Source: an uncultured Sulfurimonas sp. (GTDB taxonomy: Bacteria > Campylobacterota > Campylobacteria > Campylobacterales > Sulfurimonadaceae). Taken from it: a DNA stretch of 64,000 bases. Below, in pieces: positions 26,301 to 36,072 of the stretch; position 1 is the stretch's first letter, and every line of letters starts with the position of its first letter. The notes beneath the pieces are model-generated. The model was not told the DNA's origin and did not search any database. It was given only the letters and a program-made list of their open reading frames with translations. The DNA lies in NCBI RefSeq assembly GCF_963662755.1, contig NZ_OY759725.1, forward strand, positions 2,121,781-2,185,780. Reading direction: 5' to 3'. The position numbers and the translations under genes are program-made.

Positions 26301-29102
26301 AAAATAGGTGAGAGTGCGAGATACTTAGTAAAAAATCCTTTTGTTGAAGCTAAGGCTTTAGTAACTATAGAGAGATACGGAATCATAGACTCATGGATTG
26401 AAACTTTTGATAGTAGTACTCCGATTGTAAATGTACCTATAAAGGCAGAATATTTACCAGGATTTTATCTAAGTGTAGTTGTTCTCTCTCCTCGCGTTGA
26501 GAAGCCACAGGGTTTGTTGAGGGTTGATTTGGCAAAACCTAGTTATAAGATGGCTTATGTAAAAACGCAGGTCAAAGACTCACATAAAGAGTTGGCTTTT
26601 GATATAAAAACAGATAAAGAAGTTTATAAGCCAAGAGACAAAGTTAAAGTAAAACTAAAAGTAAAAAGTCCAAAAGTAGATAAAAACGAGCCTTATGAGA
26701 TAGCTATAGCAGTAGTAGATGAGTCAGTTTTGGCACTAAATAAATCAGGCGATAAATATTATGATCCATATCTTGGGTTTAACAAGTTGGACTCACTTGA
26801 TGTTCAAAACTATAATCTTATAAGCCGTCTTATAGGTCGTCAAAAGTTTGAGAAAAAAGGTGCAAATGCTGGAGGAGATGGTGGAGGAGTTGCACATGGT
26901 GAGCTTAGAAGTATATTCAAGTATGTAACATATTGGAACCCTTCTATTGTTGCAAAAGATGGAGAAACATCTGTGTTTGAGTTTGAACTTCCTGATAATC
27001 TAACAGGATGGAGAATTATCGCTTTTGGAGTGAGCAAAGATGACATCATGGGACACTCTAGTAAAAACATAAAAGTAAATCGTCCAACAGAGATGCGACC
27101 TATTATGCCAAATCAGCTTCTTGAGGGAGATAGTTTTAAAGCTGGTTTTAGTGTTATGAATAGAACTTCTAAAAAAAGAGATATCAAAGTAGAAGTCAAA
27201 GTAAGTGGAGCTCTAGCGTTAGAGATAAAAAAAGAGTTTACATTATCGCTTGAGGCTTATGAGAGAAAGAGTGTTTATATGGATGTTAAAACTCAAGGTT
27301 TTGGGGAGTTGATATTTAAAGCATCTGCTCGAGACTCTTTGGATGCAGATAGTTTGGAGCATAAAATAGTAGTAAATAAAAGTCGCTCTTTAGAAACTTC
27401 GGCTTTTTATGGATCTTCACAGAACTCTTATGTAGAAAAAGCTATACATATCCCTAAAGATATATATACCGACGTTGGAAGTATAAAGTTTGCACTATCT
27501 CCTTCAATTGTAGGAAATCTTGGTGGAGCATTTGCATATCTAAGAGAGTACCCATTTTCTTGTTGGGAGCAGGTTCTCTCAAAATCTTTAGCTGCATCTA
27601 AGAGTATAGAATTAAACGAATATCTAAATGATGATGAAAAATATCCAGATGCAAAGAGTTACATAGAAAAAACTATGCAGAGTGCTTCAAATTTTCAAGC
27701 TCCAAACGGGGGTATGAGTTTTTGGAAATCAAGTAACGAATATGTAAGCCCATATCTATCTGCATACACAGCTCTTGGTTTTGTGTGGTTAAAAGAAGAG
27801 TCACATAAAGTCTCCGCTGAGGTAGATAAAAATTTAAATAGATATCTTTTAGATATTTTAAGAAATGATAAATTTCCTAAATACTACTCTAAGGGTATGA
27901 GTTCAAGTGTAAGGGCGGTAGCTTTAAACGCACTAGCAAAATCAAAAACAATAGATGCATCTGATATAAAACGCTACAAAGACCATGTAAAAGATATGAG
28001 TCTCTTTGGTAAATCTAACTTTTTACAAGCTGCTATTTCAAGTAAAAAAATCTCAAGTAAAACTAAAAATGAAGTACTTGATTCAATACTTTCGCACGCA
28101 AATGAGACAGGTTCTAAGGTTGGCTTTAGTGAAAATATAGGTGATGATTATACTCAGATGCTCTCAAGCTCTTTAAGAACAGAGTGCTCTATACTCTCTA
28201 CCTTAATTCAAGCTCAAGATGATGATCATCTCCTTGCAATAAAAGTAGAGTCTATCATACCTAAACTCCTAAGAAGTATTTTACAAAGCCGTAAAAATAA
28301 AAATGATTGGGGAAGTACACAAGAAAATCTTTTTTGTTTAAATGCTATATCTGATTATGCAAAAGTTTATGAACTTAAAAAGCCATCTATGAGAGTTATA
28401 GCACACTCAGATAAAAAAGTAGTTATAGATACTACTTTTAAAGACAAAAAAGACGCACAAGTTGAGGTTAGTAGAGATTTAAGAGCATCTGATGAAGATA
28501 GAAAAAGCACATTTAGCATTGATAAATATGGAGAGGGAAGGGTTTATTATAGTGCAAAAATAAGTTATGCGCCTAAAGCTAAAAATACAAAAAGAATCAA
28601 CTCAGGCATAGAAGTAAAAAGAGAGTATTCAGTTCAAAGAGATGGAGAGTTTGTAATGTTAAAACCTCCGATGAAGATTAAAAAGTCTGATATTGTTAGA
28701 GTTGATTTGTTTATCTTAGTTCCTGTTTCAAGACATTTTGTGCTAGTACATGACCCAATGGCAGGAGGATTAGAACCTATAAATAGCGATCTAGCTACAA
28801 CTTCACTTATAGATGCAAACAAAGGAGAGTTTATAGCATCTAAAGGTTCATTTTATTTTAATAGAGATGATTGGACAAGTTATGGAAGATACTTTTGGAG
28901 TTTTTATCATAAAGAGTTAAAACATGATGGAGTAAACTTTTATGCTGATTATCTTCCAAGTGGAAATTATCATCTTTCATACACGGCACAAGCCATAGCA
29001 GAGGGAGATTTTAGCATCTTAGCTACTCATGCTTTTGAGATGTATGAGAGTGATATTTATGGTAAATCTATGCCATCAGAGTTAAAAGTTATAAATGATT
29101 AA
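23325..29102 (+). CDS. Bacterial alpha-2-macroglobulin (thioester type)
   Basis: 1925 residues from the preferred start ATG 23325, which has TTGGAGA upstream and begins a signal peptide (MKAILFMIFTLLITQLYA); the frame is open further upstream to 23235 without a good start. The protein is a chain of beta-sandwich MG domains followed by a helical thioester domain carrying SCWEQ, with the reactive cysteine at about residue 1413 (the family C-x-E-Q motif). Such proteins trap attacking proteases in the periplasm. The signal peptide lacks a lipobox cysteine, so unlike E. coli YfhM it is probably soluble. It overlaps pbpC by 8 nt, the classic partnership for repair of protease- or lysozyme-damaged cell wall. 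Confidence 0.95.
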   Translation: MKAILFMIFTLLITQLYAQSNDFLKVLRITPNGNDASASSQIVIEFDRDVVALGEARVDASALDINITPKLECEWRWLSPSALACQLNEITKLQDATEYTVVVNKGIKSLDAKEMQSSYKSEFTTQGAKVNYAYFKKWLSPVTPLMALRFNIPVKKESIKKAIYFSDASGKRFDVVVFSNNLQRVKPYYEDTKQNLDANSTKDSLVWIIEPKERLPQKSEIFLNVGQGLEALSGGQSSQKVGVLKKFMTFEKLEFKGIVCKPKGKKLNENISFKTLKYADKQNKTCKPLSLVGLLFSSPVSNSSLKKSVTFSPKLNEGRENYDPWKNSYDYNIVSYPHIKDKLYVVWLPENLKANKEYKISIDARKLQDLFGTKMEQTKSIKFNFFTAHREPRLNLNYTHAVLESGVDSSLSAYVTNLDFIDFNYEILNVDTHKKDLKRSLKIKKIEDVAYKVPLGIRDMIGDKSGVFYGELVQKPVVDAKDINKLFAQVTPFSVHAKMGHFNSMIWVSRFSDALAVADAEVSLYRGTYEDLAKLELVKSNLKTDKDGFVRFDGISELDPNLQHFSYWLDSKKPRYFAMIKKDKEMALLPLDYNFQVRSNGTYAYTQSYLQHSSAWGTTAQGVYKLGDKVEFKLYVRDQNNTSFVAPKKSTYTLSVFDPQRKELYKKTAITLNDFGSFSDEFIVPKNATTGRYFFELKREYQVDLKEKFINFRPMSFLVSDFTPSPFRVKTELNGESFSSDENIKVSSLATLFSGGAFGDADIRVNAYLKQKRFFSKEPLTKGFAFSSRGKFSKNNLLDIRSRLDAKGENETIFKIPKFDLYYGSIVVESSIKDDRGKFVASSARAKYFGRDRFVGLKNTSWIYEKDKSAQIEVVVVDKKSKPISGVEVDIKIEHETYVASKVKGAGNAFLTQTIRKWIEEDRCKVISSEDISKCEFTPKNTGYYRFVATIKDSNNKEHKSTIYAWVTGSGSLLWNDSNDATLKIVPEKNSYKIGESARYLVKNPFVEAKALVTIERYGIIDSWIETFDSSTPIVNVPIKAEYLPGFYLSVVVLSPRVEKPQGLLRVDLAKPSYKMAYVKTQVKDSHKELAFDIKTDKEVYKPRDKVKVKLKVKSPKVDKNEPYEIAIAVVDESVLALNKSGDKYYDPYLGFNKLDSLDVQNYNLISRLIGRQKFEKKGANAGGDGGGVAHGELRSIFKYVTYWNPSIVAKDGETSVFEFELPDNLTGWRIIAFGVSKDDIMGHSSKNIKVNRPTEMRPIMPNQLLEGDSFKAGFSVMNRTSKKRDIKVEVKVSGALALEIKKEFTLSLEAYERKSVYMDVKTQGFGELIFKASARDSLDADSLEHKIVVNKSRSLETSAFYGSSQNSYVEKAIHIPKDIYTDVGSIKFALSPSIVGNLGGAFAYLREYPFSCWEQVLSKSLAASKSIELNEYLNDDEKYPDAKSYIEKTMQSASNFQAPNGGMSFWKSSNEYVSPYLSAYTALGFVWLKEESHKVSAEVDKNLNRYLLDILRNDKFPKYYSKGMSSSVRAVALNALAKSKTIDASDIKRYKDHVKDMSLFGKSNFLQAAISSKKISSKTKNEVLDSILSHANETGSKVGFSENIGDDYTQMLSSSLRTECSILSTLIQAQDDDHLLAIKVESIIPKLLRSILQSRKNKNDWGSTQENLFCLNAISDYAKVYELKKPSMRVIAHSDKKVVIDTTFKDKKDAQVEVSRDLRASDEDRKSTFSIDKYGEGRVYYSAKISYAPKAKNTKRINSGIEVKREYSVQRDGEFVMLKPPMKIKKSDIVRVDLFILVPVSRHFVLVHDPMAGGLEPINSDLATTSLIDANKGEFIASKGSFYFNRDDWTSYGRYFWSFYHKELKHDGVNFYADYLPSGNYHLSYTAQAIAEGDFSILATHAFEMYESDIYGKSMPSELKVIND

Positions 29103-31254
29103 AAAAATATTTTTTGTCTTATTTGTACTATTTTTAACTCTTTGTATATGGCTTTATGCTTGGACGCAAAAAAATATTTTGGAGTTTGATGAGGATTTAA
29201 AGAGCATCTCAAAAGTTGTTCAAAAACCTATATATTTAGATAGATACTCAAAACGTTTAAATATGACCTATCAAAACAGATGGAATCTTTACGATCAAGT
29301 TCGTTTACATGAACTTGAAAAGTTTTTACAACTTGCTTTCATCTTTTCAGAAGATAAAAGATTTTTTTCTCATAATGGGGTTGATTATCTTGCAAGATGC
29401 AACGCTTTATGGCAAAACATAAGTTCATTTGGCGTTATTAGAGGTGCTAGTACTATAACTGAGCAGGTAGTTCGACTTTTACATCCACGACCTAGATATC
29501 TAAGTTCAAGATGGTTAGAGGGTTTTGAAGCAAAAATCTTAGAAGAGAAGTTTTCAAAGTTAGATATTTTAGAGTTTTACCTAAATCAAGTCCCATACAA
29601 AGCCAAAAGAAAAGGTATAGTCCAAGCCAGCAGATACTACTTTGACAGAGATATAAGCACACTAAATAAAAAAGAGATGCTCTCTCTTGTTGTTTTAGTT
29701 CGCTCACCAAAACATTATGATCCCATAAAAAAAGCTAAAAATCTTGATAAAGCCATATTAAATCTTGCATCTAGAATGTATAAACAAGATTTGATTTCTA
29801 AAGATGATTTTGAAGATATTAAAAACGATAAGCTTGATATTCAAGAAGCAAAGTCTGACTTTAATGCTCAACATTTTTTGGAGTTTGTATCTAAAAATAG
29901 CATCTCACAAACAACTTCAAAAATACAAACAACTCTAGATGCCTCTTTGCAAAATAAACTTCAAAACATACTAGATGCAAATCTAGCAGAACTTGAAGAA
30001 AAAAATGTTCACAATGGGGCTATTTTGGTTGTGGATAATGAACAAAATGAGATATTAGCTTGGGTAGTAGCAAATGCAAAAGACAAAACTAAAGCTTACT
30101 CGCAGATAAATTCTGTTTTAGTAAAAAGACAAGTTGGTTCTACATTTAAGCCATTTCTTTATGCCAAGGCTATTGAGATGGGTTGGAGTGGAGCTACTTT
30201 GATAGACGACTCTCCTTTTGAGGAGAGTGTTGGTCTTGGGATGCACACTTATCATAACTACTCAAGAACTCATTATGGACTTATTAGTCTTCGTGAAGCG
30301 CTTGGAAATTCGTTAAACATTCCTGCTGTAAAAACCATAGAATTTGTTGGGGTAAATAATTTTTTAGAGCATCTAAAGAGTTTTGGCATCTCTAGTTTGG
30401 ATGAGCATCCAGATATATATGGAAATGGCTTAGCCCTAGGAAATGCCGAGATTAGCCTTTATGAGATGACTCAAGCTTATGCTACACTTGCTAATATGGG
30501 TGAGTTTAAGAGTTTGAGTTATCTAAAATCATCTCAAAATTTATCTAAAAGAGTTTTTAGTGAAGATATTTCAAGTCTTATAGCAGATATTTTAAGTGAT
30601 GCAACTGCAAGACAAAAAGAGTTTGGTATAAATTCTATACTAAACTTTACTCATCAAACAGGGGTTAAAACAGGAACTTCAAGTGATTACAGAGATGCAT
30701 GGTCCATCGGTTATAACAACAGATATACAGTTGGAATTTGGTTTGGAAACTTAGACTATAAACCTATGAGAGAGGTAACTGGAGGCTCAGGACCAGCTTA
30801 TATATTAAGAAGTGTTTTTAATGAGTTAAATTCAAAACAAGATGCCCAAAAGCTTTATCTAAGTCCAAAACTAAAGAAAAAAAGAATCTGTATAAAAACA
30901 TCAAAGATAGCAGATGCAAAGTGTGAAGCTAGAGATGAGTTTTTTTTAAAAGATGATTATGTGCGTTTTGCAAAGAAGCAAAAAGAAGATATAAGACTTT
31001 TAAAACCTACAAACAATCTTTTAATAGCCATGGATCCAAGAATTGATGATGATATGGAGTATTTTAATTTTCAAGTAACTAAACATAAAGATATAAAAAA
31101 AGTAATCTGGTTTTTAAATGATAAAGAAATCTCCCAAACAAAAGAGAGTTCTTACCTGTGGAGAGTCAAAAAAGGGAAGTTTAGAGCTAGAGCAAAAATC
31201 ATAATGAAAGAAAAAACCATAAACACAAAAGAGATAAACTTTAGTGTTTTATAG
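29095..31254 (+). CDS. pbpC: Penicillin-binding protein 1C
   Basis: 719-residue bifunctional peptidoglycan synthase with one N-terminal membrane helix. The glycosyltransferase-51 domain shows SEDKRFFSHNGVD and RGASTITEQVVR. The transpeptidase domain has the serine in GSTFKPF, the SLN-type motif in GNSLNIP and KTGTS. A C-terminal beta domain typical of PBP1C follows (about 630-719). The start overlaps the alpha-2-macroglobulin 3' end by 8 nt, so the two are coupled. It is convergent with the GGDEF gene. Confidence 0.96.
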   Translation: MIKKIFFVLFVLFLTLCIWLYAWTQKNILEFDEDLKSISKVVQKPIYLDRYSKRLNMTYQNRWNLYDQVRLHELEKFLQLAFIFSEDKRFFSHNGVDYLARCNALWQNISSFGVIRGASTITEQVVRLLHPRPRYLSSRWLEGFEAKILEEKFSKLDILEFYLNQVPYKAKRKGIVQASRYYFDRDISTLNKKEMLSLVVLVRSPKHYDPIKKAKNLDKAILNLASRMYKQDLISKDDFEDIKNDKLDIQEAKSDFNAQHFLEFVSKNSISQTTSKIQTTLDASLQNKLQNILDANLAELEEKNVHNGAILVVDNEQNEILAWVVANAKDKTKAYSQINSVLVKRQVGSTFKPFLYAKAIEMGWSGATLIDDSPFEESVGLGMHTYHNYSRTHYGLISLREALGNSLNIPAVKTIEFVGVNNFLEHLKSFGISSLDEHPDIYGNGLALGNAEISLYEMTQAYATLANMGEFKSLSYLKSSQNLSKRVFSEDISSLIADILSDATARQKEFGINSILNFTHQTGVKTGTSSDYRDAWSIGYNNRYTVGIWFGNLDYKPMREVTGGSGPAYILRSVFNELNSKQDAQKLYLSPKLKKKRICIKTSKIADAKCEARDEFFLKDDYVRFAKKQKEDIRLLKPTNNLLIAMDPRIDDDMEYFNFQVTKHKDIKKVIWFLNDKEISQTKESSYLWRVKKGKFRARAKIIMKEKTINTKEINFSVL

Positions 31255-31255
31255 C

Positions 31256-32077
31256 TTAGATGCCTGTAACTCTTTTTTTAATCTCAATTTTGTCTTCATA
31301 CATATTTTTATCAGCTTCTTCAATAATATCTGATAATAGTTGATCAGCTTTGTACTCTTTAACTCCAAATGAAAAACTTACATGAAAAGAATCACTACTA
31401 GACTTTAATTTTTTTGAAATTATATCTTCTCTAATAGCGTTTAAACTCTCTTTAGCTTTTATAGGGGATATTTTTTTAGAAAACATTACTATAAATTCAT
31501 CGCCACCATATCTTACTACGCTGTATTTAGTTTTTCTTAGTTGATTAGCCACAAAAATAAGAACTTTATCTCCTATAATATGACCAAAAGTGTCATTTAC
31601 AAGTTTAAAATAATTAAGATCTATAATAGCGAGAGTTCCGGCATCTTTAAAGGTTTGTGAATCATCTCTTAAGAAGTAATCATGTAGCCATTTTCTATTT
31701 TGAACATTTGTAAGTTCATCTTTATAAACAGACTCTTTTAGTTTTTCTACTTCACGACGGAGATTTTCTGTCTCTTGAAGTACAGTATTTAAAAGTTTTT
31801 CATCTTTGTCTTTTATGGCATTTATAGCCTTAGATGTATTTGAGCTTAATTGCATTGCACTTTTTGAAGCTTGATTTTGTAAATCTGTTAAGCTTGAACA
31901 CTCTTGTATAAATAAATCTTTAGCTAGTTCTTTCTCATCACTTATGTCAGTATTGTGATTATTTGCAAATTTTGAAAATATCGAAGCATACATACTTGGA
32001 GTAACAACTGAGAGTTGATCAATAGAGTTTTTTGTTTCATTTGAGATGATTTTAAGAGCTTCTTGATTAGCTTGCAT
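31256..32077 (-). CDS. Cytosolic diguanylate cyclase (GGDEF)
   Basis: 273 residues without a membrane segment. The N-terminal part (about 1-115) is helical and ends in a coiled coil rich in E, K and L. The GGDEF domain (about 118-270) has RYGGDEF with IIDLNYFKLVND upstream and should make cyclic di-GMP. The I-site position before the motif reads K-T-K-Y, not R-x-x-D, so feedback inhibition is probably absent. The 170-bp upstream gap is AT-rich; I see only likely divergent promoters to the helicase gene. Confidence 0.9.
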   Translation of the reverse strand: MQANQEALKIISNETKNSIDQLSVVTPSMYASIFSKFANNHNTDISDEKELAKDLFIQECSSLTDLQNQASKSAMQLSSNTSKAINAIKDKDEKLLNTVLQETENLRREVEKLKESVYKDELTNVQNRKWLHDYFLRDDSQTFKDAGTLAIIDLNYFKLVNDTFGHIIGDKVLIFVANQLRKTKYSVVRYGGDEFIVMFSKKISPIKAKESLNAIREDIISKKLKSSSDSFHVSFSFGVKEYKADQLLSDIIEEADKNMYEDKIEIKKRVTGI

Positions 32078-32247
32078 AGCGTTGCCTTCATAAAATTAAT
32101 TGTAATTATTATAACACAGATAAATAATTTTGTGCATTAAAAATAGACAATTTAAATACAAAATATTTATGAATTTTTAAAGATAAAATCTAGTGAAGCT
32201 TTAATGAGTATAATCACATTTCTAAAATATATGTAGGGGTTTATTTT

Positions 32248-34332
32248 TTGCCATTATCTCGTTTAAACCAAGAACAGTTTAGAGCTGCAACCTCTGATAA
32301 TTCACAAAACCTTATCATAGCATCTGCGGGAACAGGAAAAACTTCTACCATAGTTGGACGTATAGCGCATCTCTTAAAAAAAGGTGTTAAACCTCAAGAG
32401 ATTTTACTTCTAACTTTTACAAATAAAGCAGCAGCAGAGATGGTTGAGAGAGTAGCTGATTTTTTTGGTAAAGAAGTGGCAACCAAGATAGATGCAGGAA
32501 CTTTTCATGCAGTTAGTTATAGATGGTTAAAAAAAGTAGATGGAAGAGTTGTTTTAAAGCAACAACGTGAGTTAAAAACACTCTTTAGAAGTGTGTTTGA
32601 GAAGCGTTCATTTGAGCATATTGGAGCTGAGATAACTCCTTATGGCGGTAATTATCTTTATGATTTATACTCTTTTTATCAAAATACTGAACTAGAAAAA
32701 CATTTTGAAGATTGGATAGTTGAGACTTACCCAGAACATGAACTTTTTGCACTAATATATGCAGATATAGTAGATGAGTTTGAGAGTTTAAAAAAAGAGT
32801 ATGGTTTTGTAAACTTTAATGATTTGCTTTTAAACTTTAGAGATGTGTGTAAAACAAAAGAGTTGGGTTATAAAGAAGTTCTAGTAGATGAGTATCAAGA
32901 TACAAACGCATTGCAGGGAACACTCATAGATGCCATGAATCCTCCATCGCTCTTTTGTGTAGGAGATTATGATCAGAGCATCTACGCTTTTAATGGTGCG
33001 GATATCTCTATAATTGGCTCATTTGCGACAAAGTATCCAGATGCAGTAGTTCATACACTTACAAAAAATTATCGCTCAACCATACCCATTTTGTCACTTG
33101 CAACAAAAGTTATAGAACATAATGAACGCATATATCCAAAACAACTAGAAGTTACAAGAAATGAAACTTTTCATTCTCCAACACTTCTAGCTTATGATGA
33201 ACTTTTTGACCAATACCATGCAATCGCAGCAAAAATAAGAACTTCACAAACTCCACATGAAGATATAGCAGTTATCTTTAGAAATAACTCCTCAGCTGAT
33301 GGCATCGAAGTAGGGCTTCGTGAGCTTGATATTGCCTGTAAAAGAAAGGGTGGGACAAGTTTTTTTGACTCAAAAGAGGTAAAAGCAGTTTTAGACTTTT
33401 ACACACTTTTAGTAAATGAATCAGATATGATGTCTTTTATACATCTCTTCGAGTTTGCTCGTGGCATCGGAAGTGCAATGGCTAAAGAGATTTACATAGC
33501 TTTAAAAACTCTAGGTCATGGAAGTATATTTTATGGTCTTTACGCTCCAGATGAGTCTATAAAAAATCCTTTTGAGAAGAGAAAATTAAATCATCAATTA
33601 GGCTTGTTTGATGACTTTTTAGAACTAGGTGCAGTAGGAAAATTTGCAAAACTTGGATTTGAAGCTAAGTTTATGAAAAATCCTATACTAAAGCATCCTA
33701 AACTTACAAAAGATAGTGCTACCTTTTTGCATGATTTTTATCTTTTGTTTCGTGATTTAAAGGGTATAAAACAACCAAAAACAGTTGTTAAAAAGATAGC
33801 TGCATCTGCTGTGTTTAAATATATTGCAGAACTTTTATCAAACAAAAGAGCACAGTTAAAAGATGGTTCTATAGATGAAAAACAAAAAACAGAATCATTA
33901 ACTAGAATAACGAGAAAAATGCTTTTACTAGAAGAGCTATCAAAACCATACTCAGAACATGAAAGATTTTTAAATGCAATGATTTTAGGTTCATCGGACT
34001 TAACTCAAGGTGAGGGAGTAAATCTACTTAGTGTTCATGCATCTAAGGGTTTGGAGTATAAAGAAGTCTATATAGTTGACTTGATGGATGGAAGGTTTCC
34101 AAACAGAAAACTTATGCAAAGAGGCGGTTCACTTGATGAAGAGAGACGACTTTTTTATGTAGCAGTTACTCGTGCAAAAGATATTTTGTATCTTAGTTTT
34201 GCAAAGTATGACAAAATCAAAAAACAAAACTTTATAGCCTCGCAGTTTCTTTATGAAGCTGGATTAGTTGCAAAAGATGAGGCTTATAGAGGTTTAGTTC
34301 AAAAAGAGTTGGATAAAGAAGACTCAGATTAA
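32248..34332 (+). CDS. UvrD/Rep-family ATP-dependent DNA helicase
   Basis: A 694-residue superfamily 1A 3'-5' helicase. It shows the Q motif LNQEQFRAAT, Walker A ASAGTGKTSTIV, motif Ia TFTNKAAAEM, motif II VDEYQDTN, motif III GDYDQSIYAFNGA, motif IV YRST, motif V SVHASKGLEY and motif VI VAVTRAKD. The start is TTG 32248, with GTAGGGG about 12 nt upstream. No nuclease domain is present. Whether it is the main UvrD or a Rep-like or PcrA-like paralogue cannot be decided. Its stop overlaps the convergent EI24 gene by 4 nt. Confidence 0.93.
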   Translation: MPLSRLNQEQFRAATSDNSQNLIIASAGTGKTSTIVGRIAHLLKKGVKPQEILLLTFTNKAAAEMVERVADFFGKEVATKIDAGTFHAVSYRWLKKVDGRVVLKQQRELKTLFRSVFEKRSFEHIGAEITPYGGNYLYDLYSFYQNTELEKHFEDWIVETYPEHELFALIYADIVDEFESLKKEYGFVNFNDLLLNFRDVCKTKELGYKEVLVDEYQDTNALQGTLIDAMNPPSLFCVGDYDQSIYAFNGADISIIGSFATKYPDAVVHTLTKNYRSTIPILSLATKVIEHNERIYPKQLEVTRNETFHSPTLLAYDELFDQYHAIAAKIRTSQTPHEDIAVIFRNNSSADGIEVGLRELDIACKRKGGTSFFDSKEVKAVLDFYTLLVNESDMMSFIHLFEFARGIGSAMAKEIYIALKTLGHGSIFYGLYAPDESIKNPFEKRKLNHQLGLFDDFLELGAVGKFAKLGFEAKFMKNPILKHPKLTKDSATFLHDFYLLFRDLKGIKQPKTVVKKIAASAVFKYIAELLSNKRAQLKDGSIDEKQKTESLTRITRKMLLLEELSKPYSEHERFLNAMILGSSDLTQGEGVNLLSVHASKGLEYKEVYIVDLMDGRFPNRKLMQRGGSLDEERRLFYVAVTRAKDILYLSFAKYDKIKKQNFIASQFLYEAGLVAKDEAYRGLVQKELDKEDSD

Positions 34333-35108
34333 GAACTACGAAGTTTTCTGACTTCTAAAAAGTAAGTATGACCAAGATAAATCACATAAAATATAGCACC
34401 AAAAAAGATGGCAAAAGGTACTAAAGAGATAAGATAAAGGCTTAAAGTTTTTACTCTTAATTTGTTTGATGAAAAGTAGTTTATCTGTTTATCTTCTTCT
34501 TTTGTAGCTATGTTTGATGAGATATCAAACTTTATCATTTTGTGAAAAAAGTAATATAGTGGAAGGTTAAAAGCTACTATATTTACAAGTGGTATAAAGT
34601 AAAATGGAATGAGTAAGATAAACATAAGTAACATTACTGCAGCCCATTTTATCACTAAAAAAAGTCCTGCTATGATGTTTGAGTGTCCTAGCATCTCAAC
34701 ATCACTATAGTGTCTTCTTTGAAGCTCTTTAAGGACAAAAGGTGTAAGAAAACCTATAACAATAACTGCTATAAATATAGATGCATAAAGAACTAAAAAA
34801 CTCCCAATAGCATAAATAAGAAACGTAGTTATCCAAGAAGTTATGGCATAACTCATTAAAAAGCTAATTATCGCACTTCCTTCAACCATAGTAGTAACAC
34901 TCTCAGTGTGAGGAATTCCATTTTGCAATGTTGTTTCACTAGTTTGTACTTGCATCCCTGAGAGTGACTCAACTCCAACACCTGCTATAACGAAAAATAA
35001 TACATACATAAGTACAAGAGTAGCAATAAAGGGTACTATAGAATACTTAAGCATCTCTTTTGTAAAAAAGTCTTTGACACTAAGTAAAATAAGGTTTTTC
35101 TCACTCAT
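34329..35108 (-). CDS. EI24-domain integral membrane protein
   Basis: 259 residues with about five hydrophobic helices, including IVPFIATLVLMYVLFFVI near the N terminus and LLMFILLIPFYFIPLVNIV in the core, the latter typical of the EI24/CysZ-like family. CysZ of this superfamily takes up sulfate, but sequence alone does not settle the role here. It is the last gene of a minus-strand run with lemA and the DUF3137 gene and overlaps the latter by 4 nt. Confidence 0.8.
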   Translation of the reverse strand: MSEKNLILLSVKDFFTKEMLKYSIVPFIATLVLMYVLFFVIAGVGVESLSGMQVQTSETTLQNGIPHTESVTTMVEGSAIISFLMSYAITSWITTFLIYAIGSFLVLYASIFIAVIVIGFLTPFVLKELQRRHYSDVEMLGHSNIIAGLFLVIKWAAVMLLMFILLIPFYFIPLVNIVAFNLPLYYFFHKMIKFDISSNIATKEEDKQINYFSSNKLRVKTLSLYLISLVPFAIFFGAIFYVIYLGHTYFLEVRKLRSS

Positions 35109-36067
35109 TGTTTACTCCAAAGTTTTTGATTTAGTTTTAACTCATCGACTATACTTATGGCTAAGTGAAGTGTTTTTACATACTCCATCGCTATTTTATA
35201 CTCCAAAAGTGAACGAAATACAGATGGCTCAAAAAGATCCTTATCGTAGTAAACTGCCATGTGTATGTGGTTTCCTATAAAAGATATATAAACTGGATGC
35301 TCAGATTTTTTTTTAAAGACTAACAGTTTTTTCATTAGCGAGTTGGAGAGAATATATCTGGCTTCTACTTGATCAGATGAGTAAACTACGAACTCTCTCT
35401 CAAAATCATTGTCATCCATCTTTACAAGTTCATCTCTGCTAAAGTTGTTTGATTGTAACCAATTTCCTATGAGATTTCCAAAAGTACTTTGTGCTGTATC
35501 TGGAAGTACTAAAGTTTTTCCATGAAAATTTTTGTTAAACTCTGCAACTATAAATAAACCTCTAAATATAGTACTCCAACTCTCTTTACCTTTTGAGTTT
35601 TTATGACGTTTCTCAGCATGAATATCTGAAAACTCTATATTTGTTCCATCTATATTTCCTCTAACATAGTCATTTCCACTCATCCTATCAGGGGAGCTAA
35701 AAAGGTCTGAGCGAGTAAAGAGACTCTCGGTTATATGATGTTGGCAGTTATAAGAGAGGTTTGCATCTATAGCTTGAATAAGTGGTCTTATGATGTTTTG
35801 TTTAAACTCTTGTGTGTAATCTTTTATAAGAAATTTATAAATAAGAGTACCAAGACCAAAGTAAGCAAAACCTATAAAAAAAAGTATATCAGGACTTTGA
35901 GCTATAAATGAAGATAATGAAACAGTAATAGCTCCAACTATAAGAGAGTAGATAACACCAACGACAATAATTCTATGTCTTAGATGCTTTCTATCTTCTT
36001 CTAACTCTTGGAGCGTAGGATAGAGTGTTTTGTAGTAAAAGTCTGTTAACTCACTTGCAGTCTTCAT
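35105..36067 (-). CDS. DUF3137 membrane protein
   Basis: 320 residues. Two adjacent hydrophobic helices (about 31-52 and 58-77) follow a short cytosolic segment. The large C-terminal domain contains FSDIHAEKRHKNSKG and FRGLFIVAEFNKNFHGKT, features of DUF3137 proteins, which often sit beside lemA. No enzymatic residues are known. Only 5 nt separate it from lemA upstream, and it overlaps the EI24 gene by 4 nt. Function unknown. Confidence 0.83.
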   Translation of the reverse strand: MKTASELTDFYYKTLYPTLQELEEDRKHLRHRIIVVGVIYSLIVGAITVSLSSFIAQSPDILFFIGFAYFGLGTLIYKFLIKDYTQEFKQNIIRPLIQAIDANLSYNCQHHITESLFTRSDLFSSPDRMSGNDYVRGNIDGTNIEFSDIHAEKRHKNSKGKESWSTIFRGLFIVAEFNKNFHGKTLVLPDTAQSTFGNLIGNWLQSNNFSRDELVKMDDNDFEREFVVYSSDQVEARYILSNSLMKKLLVFKKKSEHPVYISFIGNHIHMAVYYDKDLFEPSVFRSLLEYKIAMEYVKTLHLAISIVDELKLNQKLWSKQ

Positions 36068-36072
36068 CTGTT

